Shown: one piece after another, positions 21,458-23,715 of the stretch | Layout of the letters: each line of letters starts with the position of its first letter | Numbering within the stretch: the stretch's first letter is position 1 | Virus record (IMG/VR): IMGVR_UViG_3300028384_000350 | Span: 1-23,715 of that record | From: a virus | Direction: 5' to 3' (one strand) | DNA: 23,715 bases | Notes under the pieces: model-generated | What the model saw: the letters and a program-made list of their open reading frames with translations, nothing else | Told to the model about the DNA's origin: nothing | Databases searched by the model: none | Translations under genes and position numbers: made by a program

Positions 21458-23347
21458 TCATCTCCAAGAGTTCACAAAACCGCCGCTACCTGGTCGCCGC
21501 GTTGGTCGTGATGGCCTCGCCGGTGTTGCCGCCGGTTCAACCGAAATCGTTTCCTCTGGTTCCTCGCTCCGCTCTGCCGCCTTGGCGAAACGATTTGCCA
21601 AACTGTTCAAATTGAGATTCATGATTCCCAACGCTGCGATCGCATAAACGCGGCAATCAAGAGCCTCATTTCGAGGTCGGGTTTGTACCCATTCCCGCCT
21701 CTTATAACCTTTTCTAAACCGAGTGACCATCTTTTCCGCTGTAAGCTGCGCAAAATACTCATCCGCTCGACCCTCGGGGAAATGACAAAATCCCGGCCCT
21801 GGTTCTCTGATTTTCAATCTCGAATAAACCAATTCCTTAATTCCATCAACGCCGATTGGGAACAGTCTAACAGATTGCCGATTGTTTTTCGAGGGTTTTC
21901 CCACTTGGGGTTTTCCCTCGCCACCAACGCCCTTGATTGCGAACACTCTCCGCCCCTCTCGAGGCTTTACAAAGGTATAAACCGCATTTGTGTGATGACC
22001 ACCCGAGTCAATACATGCGCATCGGATCGGCATCTCAATTCCTCGAGGATGATCCCAGGTTTCCGACAAAACCGCGTCGAGTTGCCCCCAAACTTGCGGC
22101 GATGATGGATCACCATAAATCACCCGATAATCCAACGACCAGGATTCTTGATCTCGGCCCCATCCAACGATTTCAATCTCGAGTCGATCGTCTTGCGTAT
22201 CGATGCCGGCCGTAATGAGAACGCATTCATCCGGCAAAAACTCTTTTTCGAATGAATCTTTGCCTGGAATATCATCCTCATCAACGCCATCGCCTTGAAC
22301 CTCGAATGTTTCGCCCAAATAAGTGTTTGTCCAAACCTTTAACATTTCCGGCAATTTCTTTGCCTTCAAGAAATCTCGAACCGCATCCTCGAGCGTGATC
22401 CAGGGTGAATAGATTCCCGAAATTTGGAAACCGGCGATGCCATGAAAGTTTTGGGTCGGTTCCCAATATCCATTCCGAACCGCCTTGTTTTTCTCGGCAT
22501 CCGACCAAAACGTTCCGCAATGATCGCAAACATATCCGGCCGTTTCCGGTCGATCCTTTTGCCATTGGACGTTTTTCCATTCTAGGGTTTGCGCCTCATC
22601 GCAATGTGGACATCGAGCGAAATATCGCCGTTGATCGCTTTGCAAATAGCGTTCCTCGATGATCGATGCGCCTTTGTTGGTCGGTGTCGAAACCATCAAA
22701 ATCTTGCGGTTCCAAAATGTCGCGGATCGTTTTCGCGCAAGTTCGATCGGATCACCTTCCGATCCAGACGATGCCGGAAAGCGATCTGTTTCATCCAACA
22801 AAACAATTCGGATCGGCCTCGAGGCAAGTTGCGCCGGCGAGTTCGCACCAATCATCGATATTCGACCACCTGGAAAATTCTTTTGCAATGTTGTGTTTCC
22901 ACTGTCCCGCGCTCGAGGGTCTTTCACTTTCCCTTTTAAACATGGGGTGTCGCGCAACATCGGTGCCAATCGATCTTTCGAAAATGTCTCGGCCATGCCT
23001 TTGTGACCGGTGGGTTGGACAACCAAGATCGGTGCCGGATCGTTGGCGATGTGATAACCAATAACATTCAACAACACCTCGGTTTTTCCAAGTTGCGCCC
23101 CCGCCTGGACAACGATCTCATTCACCGATGGATCACTCGCCGCATCCATGATGCCGCGCAAATATTCTGTGCGTTCAGTGTACCATCGACCAGGTGCCGC
23201 CGATGCCTCAGACGATAGCCGCCTTTCGAGGTCGGCCCACTGGCTTACGCTTAGTTTTGGCGGCGGGTTTAGGGTTTGTATTGCCACCTTCGCCGCTTCC
23301 CTCATTGCCTCGATCATTGTCGGGTGCGACTTCGATTTTAGGGTCAT
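21458..23347 (-). CDS. Terminase large subunit, lambda gpA family
   Basis: This encodes 629 residues; it is the motor and nuclease that cuts and packages phage DNA. The N-terminus has LSVSQWADLERRLSSEASA and PGRWYTERTEYLRGIMDA, as in gpA. The ATPase has QAGAQLGKTE (Walker A-like, about 81-90) and IVLLDETD (Walker B, about 181-188). A zinc site CPHC (246-249) and CDHC (274-277) follows. The nuclease part carries AGIDTQDDRLEIEIVGWG (D383) and NEALDCRVYA near the end. ATG 23347 is chosen: GAGGAA lies about 10 bases upstream; a TTG at 23356 is an alternative. It overlaps the small terminase by 140 bases. Confidence 0.9.
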   Translation of the reverse strand: MTLKSKSHPTMIEAMREAAKVAIQTLNPPPKLSVSQWADLERRLSSEASAAPGRWYTERTEYLRGIMDAASDPSVNEIVVQAGAQLGKTEVLLNVIGYHIANDPAPILVVQPTGHKGMAETFSKDRLAPMLRDTPCLKGKVKDPRARDSGNTTLQKNFPGGRISMIGANSPAQLASRPIRIVLLDETDRFPASSGSEGDPIELARKRSATFWNRKILMVSTPTNKGASIIEERYLQSDQRRYFARCPHCDEAQTLEWKNVQWQKDRPETAGYVCDHCGTFWSDAEKNKAVRNGYWEPTQNFHGIAGFQISGIYSPWITLEDAVRDFLKAKKLPEMLKVWTNTYLGETFEVQGDGVDEDDIPGKDSFEKEFLPDECVLITAGIDTQDDRLEIEIVGWGRDQESWSLDYRVIYGDPSSPQVWGQLDAVLSETWDHPRGIEMPIRCACIDSGGHHTNAVYTFVKPREGRRVFAIKGVGGEGKPQVGKPSKNNRQSVRLFPIGVDGIKELVYSRLKIREPGPGFCHFPEGRADEYFAQLTAEKMVTRFRKGYKRREWVQTRPRNEALDCRVYAIAALGIMNLNLNSLANRFAKAAERSEEPEETISVEPAATPARPSRPTRRPGSGGFVNSWR

Positions 23348-23618
23348 ATGATGCAAGTTCCTCTAGGCAATCACGAACGGCCTTGTCGATAATATCTCGA
23401 ACCTCGCCGATCTCGGTTTGTTTCACTAACATTGGCGCAAGGATCGTCGGCATCGATAACAGCCTCGATTTCATGTTGGCCAACACATCCGCCCAAACAT
23501 CCTGGACATCGGACGCGGCAACATATTCCCGCCGCGCCTTTGCAAGTTCCATTTCGGCCAACGCCGTTTCGATCTGCAACTTTCGCGTTCTCGCGGTTTC
23601 ATAACTAGGTGATGCCAT
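23208..23618 (-). CDS. Terminase small subunit, Nu1-like, with C-terminal AT-hook
   Basis: This encodes 136 residues; the small terminase recognises the packaging site. YETARTRKLQIETALAEMEL and REYVAASDVQDVWADVLAN are typical of Nu1-like subunits. The tail from about residue 95 is low in complexity and ends KRKPVGRPRK (123-132), an AT-hook that can bind AT-rich minor groove. The start at 23618 follows GAGG at 5 bases; ATG 23621 and TTG 23666 are alternatives. The last 140 bases double as the start of TerL in another frame. No N-terminal winged-helix motif was clear, so DNA recognition may rest partly on the hook. Confidence 0.75.
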   Translation of the reverse strand: MASPSYETARTRKLQIETALAEMELAKARREYVAASDVQDVWADVLANMKSRLLSMPTILAPMLVKQTEIGEVRDIIDKAVRDCLEELASYDPKIEVAPDNDRGNEGSGEGGNTNPKPAAKTKRKPVGRPRKAAIV

Positions 23619-23715
23619 CATATCCTCGGTATATGCCTCGTATATATTATTATTTGGCTTTTCCAAAATTGCAAATCCAATCGAAAAAATCGACCGTCAA
23701 AATACGCTAAGTGTT

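Noticed and set aside
23667-23715. Late promoter or cos site upstream of the small terminase (TTGACG at 23699-23694 on the minus strand).
   Set aside because: No acceptable -10 box at 16-18 bases and no repeat pattern typical of cos in the 49 bases available.
1-23715. CRISPR arrays, tRNA genes, insertion sequences and integrase/att sites.
   Set aside because: No regularly spaced repeats, cloverleaf-like sequences, transposase or recombinase motifs were seen on either strand.

Overview
The window is about 23.7 kb of a tailed double-stranded DNA phage with a siphovirus plan: lambda/HK97-type head and packaging genes, tail tube, G/GT chaperones and tape measure, and no sheath or contractile-tail genes. 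No integrase, repressor, tRNA, rRNA, CRISPR array or insertion sequence was seen. The host is probably Gram-negative, judged from the GH19 endolysin and a holin resembling the three-TM holins of alphaproteobacterial gene transfer agents. A marine alphaproteobacterium is a reasonable but unproven guess.

Layout. Positions 1-490 (+) hold the last codons of a probable SSB gene and two small genes, closed by a terminator at 520-552. Positions 551-1815 (-) are a short replication/recombination operon: a ribbon-helix-helix regulator, a PD-(D/E)XK nuclease and a DEDDy 3'-5' exonuclease. A symmetric divergent promoter pair at 1841-1908 drives it leftward and drives a second early operon rightward (1940-3223 +) of six small, mostly unknown proteins, including two single-TM microproteins and a CxxCxGxG zinc-knuckle protein. 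That operon ends at a terminator at 3270-3298.

Positions 3265-23618 (-) form one long, tightly overlapping late operon read leftward. In transcription order it encodes: small terminase, large terminase, a gpW-like connector, portal, a three-module head polyprotein (unknown domain, S78 protease, HK97 capsid protein), head-tail joining and tail terminator proteins, tail tube, G and frameshifted GT chaperones, tape measure, two tail-tip proteins, tail fibre, several small proteins, and a lysis cassette with several membrane proteins, a holin and a GH19/PG-binding endolysin. The order follows lambda closely (Nu1-A-W-B-C/E-FII-U-V-G/GT-H-tip-fibre).

Main points of interest: (1) protease and capsid protein are fused in frame behind a third domain, with strong internal ribosome binding sites before the protease and capsid modules; (2) a textbook A AAA AAC slippery site with a downstream stem-loop makes the GT fusion; (3) the tape measure gene is split by a frame change with no slippery site; (4) the divergent promoters are arranged as a near mirror image next to the RHH regulator; (5) the lysis region is rich in membrane proteins; (6) CTCGAG is strongly over-represented but unevenly spread. 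Gene functions rest on motif recognition and synteny by eye; no database search was run.
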